NCBI GenBank assembly: GCA_021795255.1
Contig: JAJYPQ010000013.1
Location: 1 to 24,180, forward strand
Length of the DNA: 24,180 bases
Source: Pseudomonadota bacterium
GTDB lineage: Bacteria > Pseudomonadota > Gammaproteobacteria > Acidiferrobacterales > Acidiferrobacteraceae
Reading direction: 5' to 3'
Position numbers and translations under genes: made by a program. The notes below the pieces were generated by a model. That model made no database searches and was not told the DNA's origin. It saw only the letters and a list, made by a program, of their open reading frames with translations. This document shows, one piece after another, positions 16,421 to 23,426 of the stretch (positions are counted from its first letter, which is position 1; every line of letters begins with the position of its first letter).

Positions 16421-16600
16421 CCGCGATGACATCGGCCTCATGAACTCTCCCACCGCTAAGCCGCTTACGCGGTTGGTGCGGGGGTTTCTTCCCTCACGAG
16501 AAGATTTTCCTGGTTCCTTCCCTCGAATAGAGGGTGTTCCGTCCCCTGCGTCCGACCGTTTCCGGCTACACGACTTACGAGGGACTCCCCAGGCGGTGAT
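16421..16600 (-). ncRNA. Probable TnpB guide RNA (reRNA/omega RNA)
   Basis: TnpB proteins use an RNA from the 3' end of tnpB and the element right end as scaffold, with the flanking host sequence as guide. By position, the scaffold should cover the end of tnpB to 16441. The guide should read TGAGGCCGATGTCATC (16440-16425), which is GNAT coding sequence. The right-end hairpin (16452-16473) lies within it. The 5' limit is arbitrary. This comes from family knowledge plus the deduced element end, not from a recognised RNA consensus. Confidence 0.45.
16452..16473 (-). repeat. Right-end subterminal hairpin of the IS605-type element
   Basis: On the minus strand ACCGC pairs with GCGGT, with one bulged G, then TAAG pairs with CTTA over a 3-base loop. 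An alternative fold is CCGC-GTAA-GCGG. Bulged imperfect hairpins near the tips are what IS200/IS605 TnpA binds. It ends 11 bases from the deduced right tip and contains the tnpB stop codon. Confidence 0.6.
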
Positions 16601-17970
16601 TCGGACCGCACCGGCCCTATTTCTTCGTTGGCTTTCTGCCGAAATATCCCGCAGCGCTGGGCTTTCTTCGGTACGTAGCCGCCGGAAAGCAACCACCGCA
16701 CACCGCGCCTAGCGATGACCCGCGCGGCGTTGTGATCGGCATTGTTTTGATGCCCGCAGGCTTGGCAGACAAACGCGGATTGCGAAACCCGGTTGTCGGG
16801 GTGGATGTGCCCACAGAGGGCACATTCCTGCGAGGTTTGATAAGGGTTGATCTTAATGCACAACTTACCGGCCTTGACGGCCTTATACTTGGTGAAAGTG
16901 ACGGTTTTACCCCAGGCGGCGGTGAGGATTTTCGTGTTGAGTCCAGCCTTTGCCGCGGCCCGATTCTTGGCCCATTGGCCGTTTTCGTCCTTCTTGGCCT
17001 GGGGTTTCTTCGTCATCCCTTTGACGTTCAGGTCTTCGTATACCAGCAGCAGATGGTCGGGATTGTCCACAACGGCCCGGCTGGTCTTGTGAGCGAAATC
17101 CTCGCGAATGTTTTTGCCATACTGATGGGATGCGGCAAGGCGCTTTTGGGTCTTTCTGTAGTTCGCGCCGGTCGGCTGTTTTTCCTTGATCGCCCGGGCG
17201 CGTTGCCGCGCCATCTGGCGCTGGTAGCGTTTCGCTTGGCGGACCTTCTTCTCCAGGCGCGCTTTCTGGACAGGGTCGAAGTCGAAGGTCTCTCCATGAT
17301 TCCCCGCCAGTGGAATCTCCACCCCGCGATCACCGCCGAAGGTTCTGGACAGCAATTCTTCTTCAGGGAACTTAAGCAACCAGTCCACGGTGTCCGCTTC
17401 GTCGGGCCCCTGTTGCGCATCCTCGTTGCTGAACGAGAGAAACCATTGTCCGGCTTCCACGCTGATGCGAATAGAGTGAGGGATGCGATAAACCCGGTGC
17501 GCGTTGAACAGGATGTCGCCGAGCGCCATCTTTTTGGTGCCCACAGTCAGCCGGTTCCCCAAACTCTCGCCGGTTTTGGTATCCACAATCGCCGAGAAGG
17601 TAAATAGTTCCGAGGTGAGCCACACGGCCTGCCGTCCGATTGTCTTTTTGATCACCGGGCGTCCGCCCAGCCCCTGGAAGGTTCGGGCATACGCCTGCCG
17701 CCAGCGCACCGCGCCGTTGCGCAGCACCTGCGGCGGCACTTCCTTGAGCCACGGGGTCAACTCCGGATGGATGTAGCGACTGTACTGCTGGTCCACGGGC
17801 GGATACGGCTCAGGCAAACCCAATGCCTTCCGGGCGAACGTCCGGTAATACCGGTCTTCCGTGACTTTGGCGTTGTAGATGAAGCGTTGGCAACCGATCC
17901 AGCGGGCCAGGGTCTGGGCCTGCGCGGGCGTCGGATAACACCGAAAGCGGAAGCCGGTTTGTGTTGGCAT
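16465..17970 (-). CDS. tnpB: TnpB, RNA-guided RuvC nuclease of the IS605-type element
   Basis: TnpB is the ancestor-type relative of Cas12. It cuts the empty donor site under RNA guidance and so helps the element persist. I start it at the ATG at 17970 (501 residues, MPTQTGFRFRCYPTPAQ), where the typical TnpB N-terminus begins. An in-frame start at 18021 would overlap tnpA. Catalytic residues are present: D214 in GGDRGVEIPLA, E312 in LLVYEDLNVKGM and D412 in NADHNAARVI. The zinc ribbon is intact (C383, C386, C402, C405). Basic helices before the RuvC E motif (ARLEKKVRQAKRYQRQMARQ) also fit. At 501 residues it is longer than the common ~400. About 80 residues after the zinc ribbon and RuvC-III motif are low-complexity and overlap the predicted guide-RNA scaffold. 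The start codons of tnpB and tnpA are only 23 bases apart. Confidence 0.92.
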   Translation of the reverse strand: MPTQTGFRFRCYPTPAQAQTLARWIGCQRFIYNAKVTEDRYYRTFARKALGLPEPYPPVDQQYSRYIHPELTPWLKEVPPQVLRNGAVRWRQAYARTFQGLGGRPVIKKTIGRQAVWLTSELFTFSAIVDTKTGESLGNRLTVGTKKMALGDILFNAHRVYRIPHSIRISVEAGQWFLSFSNEDAQQGPDEADTVDWLLKFPEEELLSRTFGGDRGVEIPLAGNHGETFDFDPVQKARLEKKVRQAKRYQRQMARQRARAIKEKQPTGANYRKTQKRLAASHQYGKNIREDFAHKTSRAVVDNPDHLLLVYEDLNVKGMTKKPQAKKDENGQWAKNRAAAKAGLNTKILTAAWGKTVTFTKYKAVKAGKLCIKINPYQTSQECALCGHIHPDNRVSQSAFVCQACGHQNNADHNAARVIARRGVRWLLSGGYVPKKAQRCGIFRQKANEEIGPVRSESPPGESLVSRVAGNGRTQGTEHPLFEGRNQENLLVREETPAPTA

Positions 17971-17993
17971 GTCTTTATGATACCTTTGGGCGC

Positions 17994-18434
17994 ATGGATG
18001 ATCAAGCCAATAAATCCTCATCTTATGCGGTATATTTTCTCAAGCTACATATCGTGTTCGTGACCAAGTATCGGCGCAAAACCCTGACGCCGGAGTTGCT
18101 GGAGACCTTGCGCGAAGCCTTTACGGGCATCCTGGAAGACTGGCGATGCACGCTCCTGGAATTCGGGGGCGAAGCGGATCACGTGCACCTGCTGGCGGAG
18201 ATCCATCCGGCCCTCAACATCTCCACCCTGATCAACAATCTGAAGACCGCCAGTGCTCGGCGCGCACGGAACCGCTTTACCGAGCACCTGAAACCGTTCT
18301 ATTGGAAGCCCTATTTCTGGCATCGTGCTTATTATGTGGGCAGTGTCGGTGGCGCCACGCGGGAGACCGTGCGACGCTATGTGGAAAGCCAAGGGACAAA
18401 GGAAAAGCCGCGCAAAGGCAAGCAGCCCGCTTGA
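17994..18434 (+). CDS. tnpA: TnpA, HUH Y1 transposase of the IS605-type element
   Basis: A single-strand transposase that nicks and joins element ends through a phosphotyrosine. The 146-residue protein has the HUH pair H63-V-H65 in EADHVHLLAEI. The catalytic tyrosine is Y129 in VRRYVESQ. The early motif LKLHIVFVTKYRRKTL is the hallmark start of the family. Length fits IS200-type TnpA. The start at 17994 is preferred over an in-frame 17961, since it opens just before the conserved YAVYFLKLH strand and does not overlap tnpB. The SD is weak. The C-terminus is lysine-rich. A hairpin right after the stop belongs to the element left end. Confidence 0.93.
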   Translation: MDDQANKSSSYAVYFLKLHIVFVTKYRRKTLTPELLETLREAFTGILEDWRCTLLEFGGEADHVHLLAEIHPALNISTLINNLKTASARRARNRFTEHLKPFYWKPYFWHRAYYVGSVGGATRETVRRYVESQGTKEKPRKGKQPA

Positions 18435-18435
18435 C

Positions 18436-18465
18436 CCCCTCCTGGCCTTACGGCCCAGGAAGGGG
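18436..18465 (-). repeat. Left-end subterminal hairpin of the IS605-type element
   Basis: On the minus strand CCCCT pairs with AGGGG and CCTGG with CCAGG, then GGCC/GGCC or CC/GG surrounds a GTAA loop, with single-base bulges. GTAA is also the loop of one fold of the right-end hairpin. It starts one base after the tnpA stop and lies about 32 bases from the deduced left tip (18497). It could also slow transcription leaving tnpA, but no T-run follows. Confidence 0.55.
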
Positions 18466-18497
18466 AATGCGCGGGCAAATGTTCAAGCCTCGCCCTT

Positions 18498-18517
18498 TGA
18501 ACCACTACACTCACCTT
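18498..18517 (-). pseudogene. Detached ribosome binding site and first codons of the GNAT gene
   Basis: On the minus strand an AAGGTGA stretch (18517-18511) lies 5 bases before the GTG at 18505, followed by GTT and the first two bases of a CA(T) codon. Adding base 16440 and onward gives V-V-H-E-A-D-V-I-A-A-M in the GNAT frame. The GTG at 18514 is a second possible start (M-S-V-V-V-H-E-A-D), which supplies a full beta-1 strand. The piece lies about 50 bases after the gspN stop, so GNAT was probably the last gene of that operon. It is too short to prove alone; the perfect frame match is the argument. Confidence 0.65.
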
Positions 18518-18567
18518 ACAATCACCGTCCCGTGTTGCCGTAGCTATGACAATAGAACCGTGGGCAT

Positions 18568-19314
18568 CTAAAGCGGTATTTCAAAAGATACGCTTCGGCC
18601 TCCCCGACCGTTGGGGGTCCCGACGTTCTGGACTAAACCGCCCAAACGAAACCCCTGTCCCAGAACGGTCCCGGCAAACGACAGAATCCCGGTGCGCACC
18701 ACATATCCTCCCCGTCCTCGCACTTGCAAGCGGCCGATTATGGTGTGAACTGCGTAGTGTATAGCACCGTTACGAAGAATGAAGCTCGCCTTATAACTTC
18801 CGAGCGGACTGACCGGGGCGCTGACAAGCGCCGCCCCAGTCCACGTCAAGAGACCCCGGCCAGCAATCCTAGGGCCCCACAGGATATGAGGCGCCGTAAG
18901 ATGCAGTATTCCGCTCGGGCCAAAGTCCTCGGCCGCCGGGACCAAGGCCGCTAGAGTTGCCGCATGCGCGACGAGATTCAGGTTCGAGAGATCGGCCGAT
19001 TGGGACCCAACAGCCGCGCGCATATGTCCCCGTAGTGGCCCTGAGAAATGCATGTGGTATCCGATCTCACCATGAAAAATGGACAGGACGGAAAAGCTAA
19101 AATGCACCTGGCTCAAGGCCTCTGTGCCGGTGGCGGTGCGCACGAGCAGGGCGAGTTGACCGGACCAGATCGAACCACGCACGTCCGCTACGATGATAGC
19201 CGGAGGAAGATCATGGGCCACATACGGGAGCACAACACGGGCAGGTGCGGTCGCCAAGAGAAACACTCCGTAAATCAGAAGCGCCAACAGCCCGTAAAAT
19301 ACACGCTGCCTCAT
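18568..19314 (-). CDS. gspN: Type II secretion system protein GspN
   Basis: An accessory inner-membrane subunit found in a subset of T2SSs. The 248-residue protein has one N-terminal membrane helix (about 5-25) and then a periplasmic beta-rich domain. The GspN pattern is visible in LPPAIIVADVRGSIWSGQ, GILHLTAPHILWG, GRGLLTWTGA and the closing LGQGFRLGG-x-VQN region. Its start overlaps the gspM stop as ATGA. It is the last gsp gene, and the IS605-type element begins about 70 bases further on. Length fits the family. Confidence 0.88.
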   Translation of the reverse strand: MRQRVFYGLLALLIYGVFLLATAPARVVLPYVAHDLPPAIIVADVRGSIWSGQLALLVRTATGTEALSQVHFSFSVLSIFHGEIGYHMHFSGPLRGHMRAAVGSQSADLSNLNLVAHAATLAALVPAAEDFGPSGILHLTAPHILWGPRIAGRGLLTWTGAALVSAPVSPLGSYKASFILRNGAIHYAVHTIIGRLQVRGRGGYVVRTGILSFAGTVLGQGFRLGGLVQNVGTPNGRGGRSVSFEIPL

Positions 19315-19814
19315 CCGTTGGCCGCCAACGTGACGGAACCACTGACAAGTCCGACCCCAGCCGGGGTCAATTCAACGTGGACCGCCGAGATGCCGTGCGC
19401 CCCTAGACCCGCCATAAAACGGACCAAGGCGTTAAACGGAACCTTACTGAAAACTGCCTCGGCCTTATGGGACCCGCGCGGCGAAAGTTGACTCAAGGCC
19501 CCGGCAATAGCCGCGGTGGCAGCCCGCTGTTCTATGAAACTCAAAAGTGCCGTGCCGGTCGGCGCCTGTCCTACGTGGCTACGCAAGATCTGCACCTCGC
19601 GCGCTTCCCGGCGCATGGCCACAAGGGCCAAGCGTTGCTTCGGAAGGACACGCTCCCAGTGCGCGACATCGCTTGCCAACGGCAACCATATGACGCTATA
19701 AAAGAGGAACGGGATAAGAACAAGGGCGGTTAGTAGGCCAATTCGCCGCTCCTTTTCGCTCCGAAGCGCCCAAAAAGCCTGAAACCTTTCGATAGCCGCA
19801 CGTCCGCTCTTCAT
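19311..19814 (-). CDS. gspM: Type II secretion system protein GspM
   Basis: A bitopic assembly-platform subunit that pairs with GspL. The 167-residue protein has a short cytoplasmic N-terminus with the pattern FWALRSEKERRIGLL, a membrane helix at about 26-46, a coiled-coil-like stretch (VLPKQRLALVAMRREAREVQ) and a small periplasmic ferredoxin-like domain. ATGA overlaps join it to gspL upstream and gspN downstream. GspM sequence is poorly conserved. The call rests on the topology, the motif around the helix and the L-M-N order. Confidence 0.9.
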   Translation of the reverse strand: MKSGRAAIERFQAFWALRSEKERRIGLLTALVLIPFLFYSVIWLPLASDVAHWERVLPKQRLALVAMRREAREVQILRSHVGQAPTGTALLSFIEQRAATAAIAGALSQLSPRGSHKAEAVFSKVPFNALVRFMAGLGAHGISAVHVELTPAGVGLVSGSVTLAANG

Positions 19815-21130
19815 GAGGTCCTCCGCGCCATCGTGACCTCGGCTTGCACCCCACCATGATGACTCATCATATGACTTGCCGTCACCGACAATCCCTCTTT
19901 TGTAAGGTTGGCCTTTAGAGCCGTCAGGGCATCAAAATCGTGGAGCTTGACCGCACAGCGCACCCGTCCCTGTCGGAACTGTAAGCGCGTCAAGGCGCCT
20001 GGGGGCAAATTCGCGAAAGTGGGACTCGCTAGCGTCATAATTGACAGGAAGCTATCGCCTCCGCCACCGACTTGAGCCGAGAGCTTATTGACCCCCTGGC
20101 GCATTTGGGTGACAGGATCCAAGACTGGGGCATTCGGAAAGCTCGCTGTAAAGACCGATACGATCTCGCCTTGCACCTGCGATTCCTGATGGGAAAGCCG
20201 CACCCACTCAAACGTGGTATGTGCAAAACCGAGCAAAAACCATATCCCAAGAACCATCAAGGTCGGCCGTAAGGCGCGCAAGGCCGTAGCCCCAGCCGCG
20301 CCTACCGTACCGCCGGTCTCGCCTAAACGAAAGACCTGCGCCTCACCATCGCCTATCGATTCTTGGTCTGCGACCACAGGCACTTCAAGTCCCTCGGCCA
20401 ACATCTGCCGCAGGGCCTCGTCGCCGTTGAAAAGCGTCAGAAGCTCGGGTTTGGTGTTTTGTTTTTCCGCCTCTTCTAGGGCCTTTTGCAACGCCGTTGG
20501 CGGGTGTTTGAGGCTCCCCGCCGCGCCAAAACCACTATAGGGCCCGGTGCGCACCGCCCATTGTCCATCGGCGAACCGACAAGACCATGTCCCCGGCCGC
20601 CAAGGAAGCGCTAAGGTGACAGGGCAAAAACTGGCACTTAAACGCTCCTGATCACAGGCCCCACGCCAGGCAGTCAGCCGCTCCTTAGCCGTTACGGCCA
20701 CGAAGATTCCCTTATCGGTCTCTTTATGCGAGAAGGCCAACAATTCGGGATCCATGAGCAACTGATCTTCCAGTAGGTAAGGCAAAGCCTCCGCGAGCCG
20801 TCCCCGACCCCGCCCCGGCCATTGAGCCACGATCAGAAGAGTCTCGACCGCTGGCGTCCAGACTCGAAGAGCCCCATGCCGCGCCGCCGCCGGCAAATCG
20901 CTGAGCAGACCGTGGCCCGTCTCACCTTCGGGCCCTCGCCAATCGACGATTTCTCGTTCCGGAAAATCGGGGGGCAAAAACACATGCCACGGTGAAGCGC
21001 CGGGTGCGCGCAACCACTCCCGCACCCGGCCGTGAAGCCTTTCGACTTCACGGCGTAAATCGCTGGGGCTTGGTGCGCCAACGCGCATGAGCCCTACGAA
21101 TGGGTCCGCTTTGTGCGATGGTGTTCCCAT
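19811..21130 (-). CDS. gspL: Type II secretion system protein GspL
   Basis: GspL links the GspE ATPase to the inner-membrane platform. It has a cytoplasmic actin-like part, including the family segment EALPYLLEDQLL (about 114-125), one membrane helix (about 288-309) and a periplasmic ferredoxin-like domain. I start it at the ATG at 21130 because AGGAGG lies 4 bases upstream, giving 439 residues and a 37-base overlap with gspK. An ATG at 21145 in frame adds five residues without such an SD. One at 21088 would follow the gspK stop by 5 bases and is also conceivable. ATGA overlaps gspM. The cytoplasmic N-terminus is rather divergent. Confidence 0.9.
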   Translation of the reverse strand: MGTPSHKADPFVGLMRVGAPSPSDLRREVERLHGRVREWLRAPGASPWHVFLPPDFPEREIVDWRGPEGETGHGLLSDLPAAARHGALRVWTPAVETLLIVAQWPGRGRGRLAEALPYLLEDQLLMDPELLAFSHKETDKGIFVAVTAKERLTAWRGACDQERLSASFCPVTLALPWRPGTWSCRFADGQWAVRTGPYSGFGAAGSLKHPPTALQKALEEAEKQNTKPELLTLFNGDEALRQMLAEGLEVPVVADQESIGDGEAQVFRLGETGGTVGAAGATALRALRPTLMVLGIWFLLGFAHTTFEWVRLSHQESQVQGEIVSVFTASFPNAPVLDPVTQMRQGVNKLSAQVGGGGDSFLSIMTLASPTFANLPPGALTRLQFRQGRVRCAVKLHDFDALTALKANLTKEGLSVTASHMMSHHGGVQAEVTMARRTS

Positions 21131-22029
21131 AAAGCCTCCTGCCACAAGATGACGGTCGGTTGACCCCGCGCCGGCCGATACAAAAGTGCGCGCCGCCGGG
21201 CCACGAGACCACCGAACCGCGCGGTTACGTGCGCCAAAAAATAATTTGTCTGAACATCAGCCTGATAAGTCGGTAAGACCCCGTGAGGCAAAGCCGCCTG
21301 GAATGCCGCCTCGTTCGCAAACGGCGTCTGCAGGGCCTGCGTCCCAAGTGTACCGGCCTCTTTTACCGTAAGCCCAGGGCACAAAGCCGCCAGTACCAAA
21401 GCCGGGGCGGTATTCACATTAATGGGCGTAACGAGCGGCAAAGCCGTCACGTAGGGCCGCAAATCGTGGACGATTTTGGCGTTAAACCCCGATACAAGAC
21501 GCAACTCGCTGACGCCACTCAAGGGCTGACGCCCGGCCCGATACGGCACCCGGCGCCCCAAATAAACGGCATCCAAACCAGCGCCCGGTGAACCAGGTGG
21601 CATCTCCCAGGCCACCACAGCCTGGGCCAAGGCTGGGTTGAGGTTAACGAGCTGGAGCAGTCTCGTAAAGACGGCCACGGCTGTAGGCACCGATTGCCCC
21701 GCCACGACCAAATCATTGAGGTTAAACCGTCCCTCGGGATCTTTGAGAAATGCATGAACGACCCCGCCTGCTACCGGGAAACGCGGTAAGGGCTGGGCCC
21801 ACCGCTCCGTCAAACTGTCGATCGGATCATGGCGGCCTTCGTGCGTCACTTCCACAGCGGCCAACCTAAAAGCTCCCTCCATGGCCGCATGCGCTTGCGA
21901 TAAGGCGCGAATATTCATGCTTTCCTTGAACCACACCGACTCCCCGCGCATAAGAGATGCGGCGATGAGCGCTGTTAATGCAACCACCAAGAGCGCGACA
22001 ATCAGCGCAAGACCTCCTTCCTTTTTCAT
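21094..22029 (-). CDS. gspK: Type II secretion system minor pseudopilin GspK
   Basis: The largest minor pseudopilin, which caps the pseudopilus tip with GspI and GspJ. From the ATG at 22029 there are 311 residues. A very short leader, MKKEGG, precedes the hydrophobic segment LALIVALLVVALTALIAASL. Mature position 5 is not glutamate, as is normal for GspK. DPEGRFNLNDL (near residue 100) and INVNTAPALVLAALCPGL (about 206-223) are family marks of the inserted helical domain. The ATG overlaps the gspJ stop as ATGA, which is why I prefer it to an in-frame start at 22050. Confidence 0.92.
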   Translation of the reverse strand: MKKEGGLALIVALLVVALTALIAASLMRGESVWFKESMNIRALSQAHAAMEGAFRLAAVEVTHEGRHDPIDSLTERWAQPLPRFPVAGGVVHAFLKDPEGRFNLNDLVVAGQSVPTAVAVFTRLLQLVNLNPALAQAVVAWEMPPGSPGAGLDAVYLGRRVPYRAGRQPLSGVSELRLVSGFNAKIVHDLRPYVTALPLVTPINVNTAPALVLAALCPGLTVKEAGTLGTQALQTPFANEAAFQAALPHGVLPTYQADVQTNYFLAHVTARFGGLVARRRALLYRPARGQPTVILWQEALWEHHRTKRTHS

Positions 22030-22619
22030 CGCCCCACCGCAAAAAGCCAACGCAAATGATGGCCGTTCTTTAATGTGACTATGACCTTAACGAGGTTAGG
22101 CTCGGCTGCCGGTTGCCCCGCTATGGGCCAGGCGCGCACATACAGGCCACTCGGGGTCAGCATGTCCACACGGAAGCTCCGCACGCCCCGCAGCAGCACC
22201 TCCTTGGCCCGATGCTCGCCCGGCGCCCGATCCAGAACCGCCCAGCGCCGCCAAATCAGCGCGCCATGCTCTACCGTGTAATCGACCCGCCGGAGATCGC
22301 TGCGCGGGGCTGACGTGAAGGGTGCGGCCCCTCCGGTCGTGAAATTCAACCGCACCCCGCGCCCCATATGACGGACTATGAACGCCGGCACCAAGGTGCC
22401 GGCGCCATCACGCACCGGCCGTGGGCGTGCTTGGCTCAGATCATTCGCCAAGCGGTAGTAAGCAAGCCCGCGCGCTTCCCAGCGGCCGCGCACCGTCTTC
22501 AGTTGCGCTCGAATATCCATGGCATGATCAAGGCCGGTGTAGGCAATAGCCCCTACGATCGCAAAAATCGCGATGGCGACGAGCATCTCCAGCAAGGTAA
22601 ACCCGCGCGCGCCGTTCAT
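22026..22619 (-). CDS. gspJ: Type II secretion system minor pseudopilin GspJ
   Basis: A 197-residue pseudopilin of the I-J-K tip complex. The leader MNGARG is followed by FTLLEMLVAIAIFAIVGAIAY with Glu5. GLDHAMDIRAQLKTVRGRWE and ARGLAYYRLANDLSQARPRPVRD match the GspJ helix and the start of its globular domain. It is coupled by ATGA to gspI upstream and to gspK downstream. Confidence 0.92.
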   Translation of the reverse strand: MNGARGFTLLEMLVAIAIFAIVGAIAYTGLDHAMDIRAQLKTVRGRWEARGLAYYRLANDLSQARPRPVRDGAGTLVPAFIVRHMGRGVRLNFTTGGAAPFTSAPRSDLRRVDYTVEHGALIWRRWAVLDRAPGEHRAKEVLLRGVRSFRVDMLTPSGLYVRAWPIAGQPAAEPNLVKVIVTLKNGHHLRWLFAVGR

Positions 22620-23008
22620 GGCTTGCGCACAAATCCGACGAGCCGCATCAACCCGTGCGGATGACGTGCCTGGCGCACCCTGATCTGAACGCGCCGGATC
22701 TCCGGGAGGGCAGTAGCCAAGACCTTCGTCCGCACACGAAATTTTCGTCCGTCCTCGCGCGCCACGGTATGGCGACTACCAAGGCCCGGCCAGCGAGTCA
22801 CGACCTCCACGCGACTCAGGCGGTTTTCTGCGACCCATAAGGCCATGGTGCGGTCCCTGAGCGCGCCGGTCGTGGTAATGGCATTGGTCAGGTTGCGCAT
22901 AATCGCCGCCAGCGCGATGGCGAGGATAAAGAGTGCGACCAGCACCTCCAGCAGGGTAAATCCGCTGGCGTTAGCTCGCCGCCGCAACCTTAATGTGCCC
23001 ATTGCCAT
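22616..23008 (-). CDS. gspI: Type II secretion system minor pseudopilin GspI
   Basis: A 130-residue pseudopilin of the tip complex. The processing site ASG|FTLLEVLVALFILAIALAA has Glu5. NLTNAITTTGALRDRTMALWVAENRL is the typical GspI stretch ending in the A-x-N-x-L motif. The start is at 23008, or at 23002 where a G-run is better spaced. Either overlaps the gspH end by more than 30 bases. It joins gspJ by an ATGA overlap. Confidence 0.92.
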   Translation of the reverse strand: MAMGTLRLRRRANASGFTLLEVLVALFILAIALAAIMRNLTNAITTTGALRDRTMALWVAENRLSRVEVVTRWPGLGSRHTVAREDGRKFRVRTKVLATALPEIRRVQIRVRQARHPHGLMRLVGFVRKP

Positions 23009-23426
23009 CCCCGGTCAGGAGGAAATGACTCCGCTTAGTCACCACCTCAACTCGAAACGCATGACTTAAACCACTCGGAGAAAACATCACCACCCGACGT
23101 TTCCCCATATCCTCTAGTGTGGCGCCGGGCGGAAGCCTGCGTGCGCGCAAGGTCTGTCCTTTCGCTGGCACGAATTGGCCCTTATCGTTCAGCGCCAGAA
23201 AGCGGTAGCCATGCGCCGAAAGATCAACCCGATAGGGCTTTCCGGTTACGATCGCCTGCATACGCGCGGCCTTCAGAAGAGCCGCTAGGCGCAAGCCCTC
23301 GGTACGTGCCGATACTCCCACATCCCGACTCAAGCGCGGGGCTACGATCCCGAGCATAATCCCAATCAAAGTCAAAATGACGAGAATCTCAAACAGCGTA
23401 AAGCCCGAGGATCTTACAGCTGCCAT
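22971..23426 (-). CDS. gspH: Type II secretion system minor pseudopilin GspH
   Basis: A 151-residue pseudopilin linking the GspG shaft to the tip. The site SSG|FTLFEILVILTLIGIMLGI has Glu5. RLAALLKAARMQAIVTGKPYRVDL is the GspH/FimT family segment, also seen in FimU of this window. VVMFSPSGLSHAFRVEV corresponds to the conserved late strand pair. It overlaps gspG by 13 bases and gspI by about 38. Confidence 0.92.
   Translation of the reverse strand: MAAVRSSGFTLFEILVILTLIGIMLGIVAPRLSRDVGVSARTEGLRLAALLKAARMQAIVTGKPYRVDLSAHGYRFLALNDKGQFVPAKGQTLRARRLPPGATLEDMGKRRVVMFSPSGLSHAFRVEVVTKRSHFLLTGDGNGHIKVAAAS

Larger units (their letters stand above)
16441..18497 (-). mobile_element. IS200/IS605-family element with divergent tnpA and tnpB
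   Basis: A complete-looking element of about 2.06 kb. The left end is on the tnpA side (18497) and the right end on the tnpB side (16441), reading the minus strand. Evidence for the ends: the pentamer GTTCA occurs in minus orientation at 18502-18498 and 16445-16441. Joining the outer flanks at these copies reconstitutes one open GNAT gene. Subterminal hairpins occur inside both ends. There are no terminal inverted repeats and no target duplication, as expected for single-strand HUH transposition. Both enzymes keep their catalytic residues, so the element may still be active. Exact tips are inferred from the reconstruction and could shift by a few bases within the GTTCA repeat without changing the joined sequence. 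Confidence 0.82.

Noticed and set aside
16319..16696. 125-codon minus-strand frame spanning the GNAT/tnpB junction
   Set aside because: It runs out of frame with both GNAT and TnpB and has no domain.
18436..18465. Reading the tnpA-proximal hairpin as an intrinsic terminator
   Set aside because: No T-run follows on either strand. Bulges, position near the element end and the GTAA loop shared with the other end fit an IS605 end hairpin better.
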